DNA of 13,113 nucleotides from CAYGKP01 sp964350605 (GTDB lineage: Bacteria > Bacteroidota > Bacteroidia > Cytophagales > JAAEPT01): the NCBI GenBank assembly GCA_964350605.1, contig CAYGKP010000056.1:1-13113 (forward strand). Reading direction: 5' to 3'. Positions 7,370-13,113 of the stretch are shown in pieces. A model generated the notes under the pieces. It did not search any database and was not told the origin of the DNA. It worked only from the letters and a program-made list of their open reading frames with translations. Positions within the stretch are counted from its first letter, which is position 1. Each line of letters opens with the position of its first letter. Both the position numbers and the translations under genes were made by a program.

Positions 7370-7510
7370 TTACTTGTGCTTACTTGTGCCGTCGTATGTG
7401 TTGCAACCACCGCACTTGGTGGTTTTGCAACCAGAGAAAATGATGGCAGCCGCGCCGACCAGTAGGGTCGCGACGACGACGAGTAACAGGGTGGAGAGGT
7501 AGTGACGCAT
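7370..7510 (-). CDS. Small Cys-rich lipoprotein, 46 residues
   Basis: The ATG at 7510-7508 gives M-R-H-Y-L followed by an unbroken hydrophobic stretch (5-25) and a lipobox-like F-S-G-C at 25-28. The mature part is only about 19 residues and is hydrophilic: C28, C33 and C36 are spaced C-x4-C-x2-C, followed by N-T-Y-D-G and a basic end. The reading frame stays open back to 7594, but those residues do not resemble a start of this kind, and starting there would bury the signal. The lipobox lacks the usual Leu at -3 (Phe25 instead), so lipidation is likely rather than certain; a membrane-anchored peptide is the alternative. No family is recognised. It precedes vWA paralog 2 by 28 bases and follows the hemA terminator, so it probably heads a two-gene operon. 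Cys33/Cys36 could bind metal or form a disulfide, but this is speculation. Confidence 0.7.
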   Translation of the reverse strand: MRHYLSTLLLVVVATLLVGAAAIIFSGCKTTKCGGCNTYDGTSKHK

Positions 7511-7593
7511 CACGGATAAGGTTTGGTGGAGGAGGTCTTTGCTTCCAGGATGCGCGGGCCCGGCCAATTCCACAGCTGCAGGAGAAAAAGGCA

Positions 7594-7621
7594 CAAAAAA
7601 AGTCCGGCGTGGGCCGGACTT
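7594..7621 (-). terminator. Intrinsic terminator of hemA
   Basis: Arms AAGTCCGGC (7600-7608) and GCCGGACTT (7613-7621) form a perfect 9-bp stem with a 4-base loop. On the minus strand it runs into a T-tract of about seven residues (7601-7595). The stem starts 28 bases past the hemA stop codon and isolates hemA from the small lipoprotein gene. Confidence 0.92.
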
Positions 7622-7648
7622 AGTTCGATGTAATGGGGAGGGGAAGCC

Positions 7649-8923
7649 CTACTCGCTTTTCGGCGGGGTGGGCTGAAGCTCCAAGTTGAAAAGCTCTTGA
7701 AGGGCTTCGATCAGGTTTTCCGCGTCGTCGCGCTGGCAGGCGGCTTTCAGCTTCAGGGCATGCAGCTTGAGGATCTGCTTGGTGATGCCCAAGGTGATTT
7801 TCTCGACCTTTTCAGACTCCTCGGCACTTAGTCCACGCAGGGCTTTTTCGATCTCGCCGCGGCGAATCTGTTCGAGCGATTCCTTGAGGGCTTGCAGCGT
7901 GGGCGAGATGATCATCTCCTTCGACCAGGCTTCAAATTCGACTTGCGCCTCGGTGATGATGTCCTTCACGCGGGGGATGGCCGCGCGGCGGCGTTCATGG
8001 GCTTCGCTGGTCTTACTCTGGATGTCGTCGACGTTGTAGAGCAGCACCCCAGCAATCGCCTCGACTTCTGGGTCGATGCTGCGGGGCACCGAGAGATCAA
8101 TGAGCACTTTGAAGGCATCGACCGTTTCTTCCAGCAGTGCTTTGGTGAAGATCGGCGTGTCGGCACCCACCGAGCTGATCAGCGCATCAGCACTCTTCAG
8201 TTCTTCTTTCAGGTCCGCGTAGTCGGCGACCCGGAACCCCGTTTCGGCGGCCAAGGTCTCGGCCCGCTCGCGGGTGCGGTTCATCAAGGTGACGTTCTGG
8301 AACCCGGCGGCTTGCAGGTTGCGCACCACGTCCTTGCCAATGTCGCCCGCGCCGACCAGTAGCACGCGCGGCTCTTTGACTTGCGCGGTCAACTCTTTGA
8401 GTAGCTCGCTGGAAGCGTAGGCCACTGAAGCTGCGCCGTCGCGGAATTCGGTTTCCTGCACGATGCGCTTGCTGGCGAAAAAGATCGTGTGAAGTAGGCG
8501 GTGCAGGTAGGGTCCCGCCAAGTTCAGGTCGGCGGTTTGTTGGTAGGCGCGTTTGACCTGGCCAGTCACTTGCAGGTCGCCAAGCACTTGGGCATCCAAG
8601 CCCACGGACACCTCGAAAAGATGGGCTACTGCTTCGCTGCCTTCGCGCAGGACGGCATGGGGCAACAGGTCTGCGCCTGTATCACCCAACCCTTTGATGA
8701 TGCCCAATAAGGAGAGAATGGACTCGGTTTGGGCCGCCTCGCTCAGGTAATACAACTCGGTGCGGTTGCAGGTCGAGAGCAAGAGGGCCTCTTGCGCTTC
8801 GCTGAAATCGCGTACCTTTTCGAGCAAGGCTTCGCCTTGGGCAGGGCTCAAGGCGACCCGCTCACGCACCCCGATGGGGCAGTGGTGGAAGGAGAACGAA
8901 AGTGAACGAAGAACTTGAGACAT
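7649..8923 (-). CDS. hemA: Glutamyl-tRNA reductase
   Basis: 424 residues. It reduces glutamyl-tRNA(Glu) with NADPH to glutamate-1-semialdehyde, the first committed step of the C5 route to 5-aminolevulinate and heme. The catalytic Cys52 lies in L-L-S-T-C-N-R-T-E-L-Y (48-58). The conserved G-D-L-Q-V-T-G-Q-V-K segment is at 115-124. The NADPH Rossmann domain has G-A-G-D-I-G at 191-196 and N-R-T-R at 215-218. Residues about 310-412 form the helical dimerisation domain. The ATG at 8923-8921 is chosen because the protein then starts just before the conserved F-x-F-H-H-C-P-I-G-V-R-E-R region. An in-frame extension to 9214 would add 97 unrelated residues running over the promoter and into the divergent kinase gene. 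It is single-gene, with its own promoter and terminator. Divergent to the histidine kinase. Confidence 0.97.
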   Translation of the reverse strand: MSQVLRSLSFSFHHCPIGVRERVALSPAQGEALLEKVRDFSEAQEALLLSTCNRTELYYLSEAAQTESILSLLGIIKGLGDTGADLLPHAVLREGSEAVAHLFEVSVGLDAQVLGDLQVTGQVKRAYQQTADLNLAGPYLHRLLHTIFFASKRIVQETEFRDGAASVAYASSELLKELTAQVKEPRVLLVGAGDIGKDVVRNLQAAGFQNVTLMNRTRERAETLAAETGFRVADYADLKEELKSADALISSVGADTPIFTKALLEETVDAFKVLIDLSVPRSIDPEVEAIAGVLLYNVDDIQSKTSEAHERRRAAIPRVKDIITEAQVEFEAWSKEMIISPTLQALKESLEQIRRGEIEKALRGLSAEESEKVEKITLGITKQILKLHALKLKAACQRDDAENLIEALQELFNLELQPTPPKSE

Positions 8924-8947
8924 CCGGCTCTGTACGAGAACGACAGG

Positions 8948-8955
8948 CAAAAGTA
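8948..8955 (-). promoter_or_regulatory. hemA promoter -7 element
   Basis: Read on the minus strand, TACTTTTG is an exact match to TAnnTTTG, 25 bases before the hemA ATG. With a 19-base spacer the upstream position reads TTCT, a weak match to TTTG. It overlaps an oppositely oriented 7/8 element on the plus strand. Confidence 0.6.
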
Positions 8956-8961
8956 CCTTTC
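8954..8961 (+). promoter_or_regulatory. Candidate promoter -7 element of the histidine kinase gene
   Basis: TACCTTTC matches TAnnTTTG at 7 of 8 positions and lies 49 bases before the kinase GTG. It shares its first bases with the hemA -7 element on the other strand, so the two promoters would be mutually exclusive. Confidence 0.35.
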
Positions 8962-8975
8962 GGTTCCGAGCCGAA
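8959..8975. promoter_or_regulatory. 17-bp near-palindrome in the hemA/kinase spacer, possible operator
   Basis: The 17 bases read TTCGGTTCCGAGCCGAA, symmetrical about 8967 with a single non-matching pair (8964/8970). It abuts the hemA -7 element and overlaps the end of the candidate kinase -7 element, a suitable place for a dimeric regulator to act on both genes. The protein that might bind is not in the window. Confidence 0.35.
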
Positions 8976-9010
8976 GAACTGATTGGGGTCAGTAATGCCG
9001 TATTTAGAAC

Positions 9011-10537
9011 GTGTTTAAACAGTCCTCCCGCGCCATTCGTTGGGCCCCGCGTGCGTTGGCCATCCTCGCCGTCCTGGTGGTGGGGGCTAGTTTGTACTAT
9101 TCGCACCTGCTGGTACAGCGCATTGCTGAGGAGGAACGCCAGCAAGTGCGCATCTGGGCCGAGGCCGTTCGCCAGAAGGCTCAGCTCGTCCGCGCCACCA
9201 ATGGGTTGTTCCAACGTCTTCAGAATGAGGAACGTAAGAAGGTTGAGCTGTACGCCGAAGCCATTCGCCGCCTGTCGCTTTCCACCAATTCGGCGGAGTT
9301 GGACATGGCCCTGCGGGTGATTGAAGACAACGAAACGGTACCGATCCTGCTTGTTGACGGGAAAGGAAACATCCTCGCTAACCGCAACCTGGACGAGCGA
9401 GTGGCGAACGACACTTTGCGCCTTCGTAACGAACTACGCTTAATGGAAAGTGCCTACGACCCGATCCCCATCAAATTGCCCCGGGGCAGCCAATACGTCT
9501 ATTACCGCGATTCGAAACTGTTCCGCGAACTGCGCATGCGGTTCGAAGACTTGGTCGAGTCGTTCATCGCCGAGGTGGTGCGCAACTCGGCCTCCGCTCC
9601 GGTGGTGTACGTCGACAGCACCAGCGGGCGAATCATGGCCTATGGCCAGATCGATAGCCGCGAGGTGGCGGATAGCACCTCGCAGGCCAACCTGCTCAGA
9701 AGCATGACCAGTGCTACTTCGCCCATGCGCTTGGAATTGGGTGGCGCGCGCGTGGGCTACCTCTATCACCAGCCATCGGTCATCCTTAAGCGATTGCAGT
9801 ATTACCCATACTTCCAGTTAGCCGTCCTGGCGGTGTTCACGATTGCGGCCTACTGGTTGCTTCGCCGCGCCTGGCGGGCCGAACAGGACCGCCTGTGGGT
9901 GGGCATGGCCAAGGAGACGGCCCATCAACTCGGGACGCCGATTTCCTCGTTGTTGGCGTGGCTCAGTTTGCTGCGCGAGCAGTACCCCGATGAACCGCTC
10001 TTCTCAGAACTTGGTGCCGATATCGAGCGCCTGGAGACCATCACCGAGCGGTTCTCGAAAATCGGCTCATCAAGCGATCGAAAACCCTTAGATCTGATCT
10101 TTTTCACCCATGAGGCGATGGGCTATTTAGGCCCCCGCATGAGCCGGCGGGTGGAGTTGCGATTGGTCAATGAAACAGGCGAGGAAACCCTGACCGTGCT
10201 GGGCATCGAACCGCTGCTAAGCTGGGTGCTAGAAAACCTGGTGAAAAATGCGGTCGATGCGATGGCGGGCCACGGGCGCATCACCCTCAGATTGCAGGTC
10301 AAGGGACGCTGGGCGATGCTCGACATCACCGACACGGGCCACGGCATGACCCGGAGCCAATACCGCAAGGTGTTCCAGCCAGGCTATACCTCGAAAGAAC
10401 GGGGCTGGGGGTTGGGCCTGAGTTTGGTGCAGCGCATCGTCGAGCAGGTGCACAAGGGCCGAATTTTTGTCCTGAAGTCCGAGGTGGGGAAGGGCACTAC
10501 GTTCCGCTTGCAGTTGCCATTGGGCCCCTCGGCATAG
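9011..10537 (+). CDS. Membrane-bound sensor histidine kinase
   Basis: 508 residues from a GTG, which is the first usable start since an in-frame TAG lies at 9005-9007. Two membrane helices (about 14-33 and 267-286) enclose an extracytoplasmic sensor region of about 230 residues with no recognised domain. The cytoplasmic part has the phosphoacceptor His305 in K-E-T-A-H-Q-L-G-T-P (301-310), an N-box with Asn409 and Asn413, a G1 box D441-T-G-H-G, an F-like box at 455 and a G2 box G465-W-G-L-G-L. It is therefore expected to be a catalytically complete HisKA/GHKL kinase. No response regulator gene is adjacent, so its partner is unknown. Residues 41-55 and 73-87 are similar to each other (E-E-R-x-x-V then A-E-A-x-R), an internal repeat after the first helix. 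It shares a regulatory spacer with hemA. Confidence 0.93.
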   Translation: MFKQSSRAIRWAPRALAILAVLVVGASLYYSHLLVQRIAEEERQQVRIWAEAVRQKAQLVRATNGLFQRLQNEERKKVELYAEAIRRLSLSTNSAELDMALRVIEDNETVPILLVDGKGNILANRNLDERVANDTLRLRNELRLMESAYDPIPIKLPRGSQYVYYRDSKLFRELRMRFEDLVESFIAEVVRNSASAPVVYVDSTSGRIMAYGQIDSREVADSTSQANLLRSMTSATSPMRLELGGARVGYLYHQPSVILKRLQYYPYFQLAVLAVFTIAAYWLLRRAWRAEQDRLWVGMAKETAHQLGTPISSLLAWLSLLREQYPDEPLFSELGADIERLETITERFSKIGSSSDRKPLDLIFFTHEAMGYLGPRMSRRVELRLVNETGEETLTVLGIEPLLSWVLENLVKNAVDAMAGHGRITLRLQVKGRWAMLDITDTGHGMTRSQYRKVFQPGYTSKERGWGLGLSLVQRIVEQVHKGRIFVLKSEVGKGTTFRLQLPLGPSA

Positions 10538-10622
10538 CGGACAAGCTACCCGGAGGGAAAGCAACCTGAGGAAAGCCTGAAGAACAACTGAAAATTGGGT
10601 TGCGTGCACCCCTGTGGGCACT

Positions 10623-10630
10623 TACCTTTG
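10623..10630 (+). promoter_or_regulatory. atpDC promoter -7 element
   Basis: TACCTTTG matches TAnnTTTG exactly. GTTG at 10599-10602 lies upstream with a 20-base spacer and matches TTTG at 3 of 4 positions. The ATG of atpD is 54 bases downstream, giving a leader of roughly 45 bases. Confidence 0.65.
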
Positions 10631-10683
10631 CGCACCCAAGCCGGGGAAAGACCCGGCCCGCATTGAACCATCCCCCCCTCACC

Positions 10684-12192
10684 ATGGCCAATACTGGCAA
10701 GGTCACCCAGGTCATCGGACCGGTCGTCGACGTTAGCTTTGAAGGCGAAGGCAGCCAACTGCCCGGCATCCTCAACGCGCTGGAAATCACCCGTCCCGAC
10801 GGACAGAAAATCATTCTGGAAACCCAGCAGCACCTTGGTGAACACCGTGTGCGAGCCATCTCTATGGATGCCACCGAAGGCCTTCGTCGCGGCATGGACG
10901 TAGTCGACACTGGTCTCGCCATCGCCATGCCGACGGGCGAGAGCGTAAAGGGCCGCCTTTTCAACGTGGTAGGTACCGCCATTGACGGCATCAGCCAACC
11001 AAAGGTGAAGAAGCGCATGCCGATTCACCGCGGCGCGCCAAACTTCGACCAGTTGTCGACTTCTCAGGAGGTGCTCTACACGGGGATCAAAGTGATTGAC
11101 CTGCTCGAGCCCTACGCCAAAGGGGGTAAGATTGGCTTGTTCGGTGGTGCCGGTGTCGGCAAGACCGTTCTGATCATGGAGCTGATCAACAACATTGCGA
11201 AAGCCTACGAAGGCATGTCGGTGTTCGCCGGTGTCGGTGAGCGTACCCGTGAGGGGAACGACCTGCTGCGCGAGATGCTCGAATCGGGTGTCATCCGCTA
11301 CGGCAAAGAATTCATGGAGGACATGGAGAAAGGTGGTTGGGACCTCTCGAAGGTCGACCAAGAAGAACTCGAAAAGTCGCAAGCCACACTTGTCTTTGGT
11401 CAAATGAACGAGCCTCCGGGGGCCCGTGCCCGTGTCGCCCTTTCGGGTCTGACCATGGCCGAGTACTTCCGCGACGGCGATGGCACTGGCCCAGGCCGCG
11501 ACATCCTGTTCTTCATCGACAACATCTTCCGTTTCACCCAAGCGGGTTCGGAGGTATCGGCCCTGCTCGGTCGCATGCCGTCGGCGGTCGGGTACCAGCC
11601 GACGCTGGCCACCGAGATGGGTGCGATGCAAGAGCGCATCACTTCGACCAAGCACGGTTCGATTACTTCGGTACAGGCCGTTTACGTCCCTGCCGATGAC
11701 TTGACTGACCCCGCACCTGCGACCACGTTTGCTCACTTGGATGCGACAACGGTCCTCTCGCGTAAAATCGCCGAGTTGGGGATTTATCCTTCGGTTGACC
11801 CGCTTGACTCGACTTCGCGCATCTTGGATCCGGCCATCATCGGCCCCGAGCACTACGACTGTGCGCAGCGTGTGAAGGAAACGCTTCAACGTTACAAGGA
11901 ACTCCAAGACATCATCGCCATCCTGGGGATGGACGAGTTGTCGGACGAAGACAAGCAGGTCGTGCACCGTGCACGTCGTGTGCAGCGTTTCCTTTCGCAG
12001 CCGTTCCACGTGGCCGAGCAGTTCACCGGTATCCCCGGTACGCTGGTCGACATCAAGGACACGATCAAAGGGTTCACCATGATCATGGACGGCGAATTGG
12101 ATCACCTGCCCGAAGCTGCGTTCCACCTGGTGGGTAGCATCGAAGATGCAGTGGCCAAGGGCGAGAAAATGATGGCCGAAGCCGCCAAGTAG
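10684..12192 (+). CDS. atpD: F1 ATP synthase subunit beta
   Basis: 502-residue catalytic subunit of the F1 sector, on the cytoplasmic face of the membrane. The ATG at 10684 gives the standard start M-A-N-T-G-K-V-T-Q-V-I-G-P-V-V-D-V; an upstream TTG in frame at 10600 would overlap the promoter and is rejected. The P-loop G-G-A-G-V-G-K-T is at 154-161. The catalytic Glu and neighbouring Arg are in G-E-R-T-R-E-G (185-191). The Walker B strand ends in F-F-I-D-N (276-280). The regulatory D-E-L-S-D-E-D is at 417-423. Compared with E. coli beta from memory, residues about 203-231 contain an insertion of roughly 27 residues before the A-T-L-V-F-G-Q strand, plus a shorter one near 265-270. atpC follows after 10 bases; the other ATP synthase genes are not in this window. 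Confidence 0.98.
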   Translation: MANTGKVTQVIGPVVDVSFEGEGSQLPGILNALEITRPDGQKIILETQQHLGEHRVRAISMDATEGLRRGMDVVDTGLAIAMPTGESVKGRLFNVVGTAIDGISQPKVKKRMPIHRGAPNFDQLSTSQEVLYTGIKVIDLLEPYAKGGKIGLFGGAGVGKTVLIMELINNIAKAYEGMSVFAGVGERTREGNDLLREMLESGVIRYGKEFMEDMEKGGWDLSKVDQEELEKSQATLVFGQMNEPPGARARVALSGLTMAEYFRDGDGTGPGRDILFFIDNIFRFTQAGSEVSALLGRMPSAVGYQPTLATEMGAMQERITSTKHGSITSVQAVYVPADDLTDPAPATTFAHLDATTVLSRKIAELGIYPSVDPLDSTSRILDPAIIGPEHYDCAQRVKETLQRYKELQDIIAILGMDELSDEDKQVVHRARRVQRFLSQPFHVAEQFTGIPGTLVDIKDTIKGFTMIMDGELDHLPEAAFHLVGSIEDAVAKGEKMMAEAAK

Positions 12193-12202
12193 TCCTGCCC
12201 CG

Positions 12203-12451
12203 ATGCAACTCGACCTACTGACCCCCGACAAACACATCTTCTCCGGCGAGGTGGAGATTGGCACCTTTCCCGGCTCGAAGGGTTCGTTTCAAGTGCTGAA
12301 AGGCCACGCGGCGCTCATCAGTTCGCTCGAGGAAGGCAAGGTGAGCTTCCGCAGCGAAGGCCAGGAGCACAGCTACGAAGTGCGCGGCGGCGTGGTCGAA
12401 GTGAAGGACGACAAGATTGTCGTGCTGGCTGACGGTCTCAAACAGGCGTAA
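12203..12451 (+). CDS. atpC: F1 ATP synthase subunit epsilon, short form
   Basis: 82 residues. The whole protein corresponds to the N-terminal beta-sandwich domain of epsilon (M-Q-L-D-L-L-T-P-D at 1-9, then G-S-F-Q-V-L-K-G-H at 27-35, and R-G-G-V-V-E-V near 61-67). This domain binds gamma and the c-ring. The two C-terminal helices that inhibit ATP hydrolysis in E. coli (about 50 further residues) are missing. The stop codon is followed within about 20 bases by a terminator, so this is the natural end rather than a visible frameshift. Short epsilons also occur in related bacteria. It starts 10 bases after atpD and is surely co-transcribed with it. Confidence 0.94.
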   Translation: MQLDLLTPDKHIFSGEVEIGTFPGSKGSFQVLKGHAALISSLEEGKVSFRSEGQEHSYEVRGGVVEVKDDKIVVLADGLKQA

Positions 12452-12472
12452 GCCACCCTAGTACCAAAAACG

Positions 12473-12501
12473 AAAAGCCCACTCAAGGAGTTGGCTTTTT
12501 T
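12473..12501 (+). terminator. Intrinsic terminator of atpDC
   Basis: AAAAGCC-C-ACTC (12473-12484) pairs with GAGT-T-GGCTTTT (12488-12499) with one mismatch and a 3-base loop, and runs into a T-tract to 12501. It lies between convergent genes. On the minus strand the stem also leads into T-rich sequence, so it may act in both directions. Confidence 0.85.
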
Positions 12502-12520
12502 CATGCACTAGAGGGAAGGG

Positions 12521-13048
12521 CTAGTCGGCGAGTCCGTCGATCGCGATGGCCGAGAGCTTGTAGGCCCGCGTGCGCATTTCGCCAAACGCCTTGAGGTCCT
12601 CATCGATTTGCGAGCGGTTCTGGTTGAGGGTCTTGGTGGCCTGGCGCACGTACTTCTGTGCCTTGGGAATCTTGAGTTTGTTGGGCAGGTGCTTGCACTC
12701 CCAAATCATCTTCCGGCTAATTGAACCAAGCTCAATGCCCTCCTGACGCAGCGTCTCGTACCCCTCGCCAATGGCATCGGCCCGGGGGCCAAAGGTTTTC
12801 GCTTGGTCGTAGGCCACGTCCACATTCTCAATGGCGGTCGAGTCGGGCTTTTTGTAGCGTGCCTCGAAGGCTTCCATCTCCGAATTCAGCGATTGAGTCT
12901 GGGCTGCTAACGAATTGATTTTCGCATCCATCGAATAGCAGGCACTCACGTAGTTGTCGATGGGCGGGTGGCCGACCGACTCGTACTGTTGGGCCTGAAG
13001 CGGGATGGTGGCCAGGGCCAGCAGGAGGAGTGGGAGAAAGCGTTTCAT
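12521..13048 (-). CDS. Secreted helical protein of unknown function
   Basis: 175 residues from the ATG at 13048-13046, chosen because it begins a classical signal peptide (M-K-R-F, a Leu-rich core, then L-Q-A-Q at 17-20). An in-frame ATG at 13105 would put 19 residues before it. The mature chain of about 155 residues is polar and predicted mostly helical, with coiled-coil-like stretches around 41-65 and 130-165, and just two Cys (37 and 118) that could form a disulfide in the periplasm. No lipobox, membrane segment or recognised domain was found. It ends close to the atpDC terminator and no partner gene is visible on its strand. No function can be assigned. Confidence 0.8.
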   Translation of the reverse strand: MKRFLPLLLLALATIPLQAQQYESVGHPPIDNYVSACYSMDAKINSLAAQTQSLNSEMEAFEARYKKPDSTAIENVDVAYDQAKTFGPRADAIGEGYETLRQEGIELGSISRKMIWECKHLPNKLKIPKAQKYVRQATKTLNQNRSQIDEDLKAFGEMRTRAYKLSAIAIDGLAD

Positions 13049-13113
13049 AGGTGAGGTTGTGCAACTTACGAAACAAGCGAATGCGACAGGTGGCTTTGTA
13101 GGCAAGAAAAAAC

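Noticed and set aside
8924..9214. 97-residue N-terminal extension of hemA
   Set aside because: It would cross the hemA promoter and overlap the divergent kinase gene; the HemA family starts at the ATG at 8923.
10600..10683. TTG-started extension of atpD
   Set aside because: It overlaps the exact TAnnTTTG promoter element, and beta subunits begin at M-A-N-T-G-K.
10546..12264. 572-codon open frame antisense to atpD
   Set aside because: It lies entirely over a strongly conserved gene, has no recognisable domains or signal, and is rich in residues typical of a reversed GC-rich gene. It is a shadow frame.

Overview
The window reads as an ordinary, well-conserved stretch of chromosome from a GC-rich member of the Bacteroidota. 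Five things support this. The prolyl-tRNA synthetase is the short archaeal/eukaryotic-like form. Two sites upstream of genes (proS, atpD) and one on the minus strand (hemA) match the Bacteroidota -7 promoter consensus TAnnTTTG. I see no convincing Shine-Dalgarno sequences. atpD and atpC form a two-gene unit without the rest of the ATP synthase genes. The sensor kinase carries an A-H-Q-L-G-T-P phosphoacceptor motif of a kind I associate with this phylum. I cannot assign a genus.

Layout, left to right. Positions 1-506 (minus) hold the 5' part of a secreted Tyr/Gly/Asn-rich protein that runs off the left edge. It is divergent from proS (638-2110, plus). Next come an NfeD-family membrane protein (2183-2650) and the flotillin-like FloA (2690-3688), a known membrane-microdomain pair, closed by a 15-bp-stem terminator. 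Facing them on the minus strand are two paralogous YfbK-like von Willebrand A lipoproteins (3770-5335 and 5677-7341). The second is preceded by a 46-residue Cys-rich lipoprotein (7370-7510) in what looks like one operon. The 341-base gap between the paralogs holds the terminator of the upstream unit, a second hairpin and an AT-rich presumed promoter region.

hemA (7649-8923, minus), the first committed step of C5 heme synthesis, ends at its own strong terminator. It is divergent from a membrane sensor histidine kinase (9011-10537, plus). Their 87-base shared spacer holds overlapping, oppositely oriented -7-like elements and a 17-bp near-palindrome. Then follow atpD (10684-12192) and atpC (12203-12451), F1 beta and epsilon, with their own promoter and terminator. 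Convergent to them is a secreted, helical protein of unknown function (12521-13048, minus).

No mobile element, CRISPR array, tRNA, rRNA or phage gene was seen, and I do not claim a new system. The least explained parts are the vWA lipoprotein pair with its small Cys-rich partner, the Tyr-rich secreted protein, the proS leader hairpin and the hemA/kinase divergent promoter.
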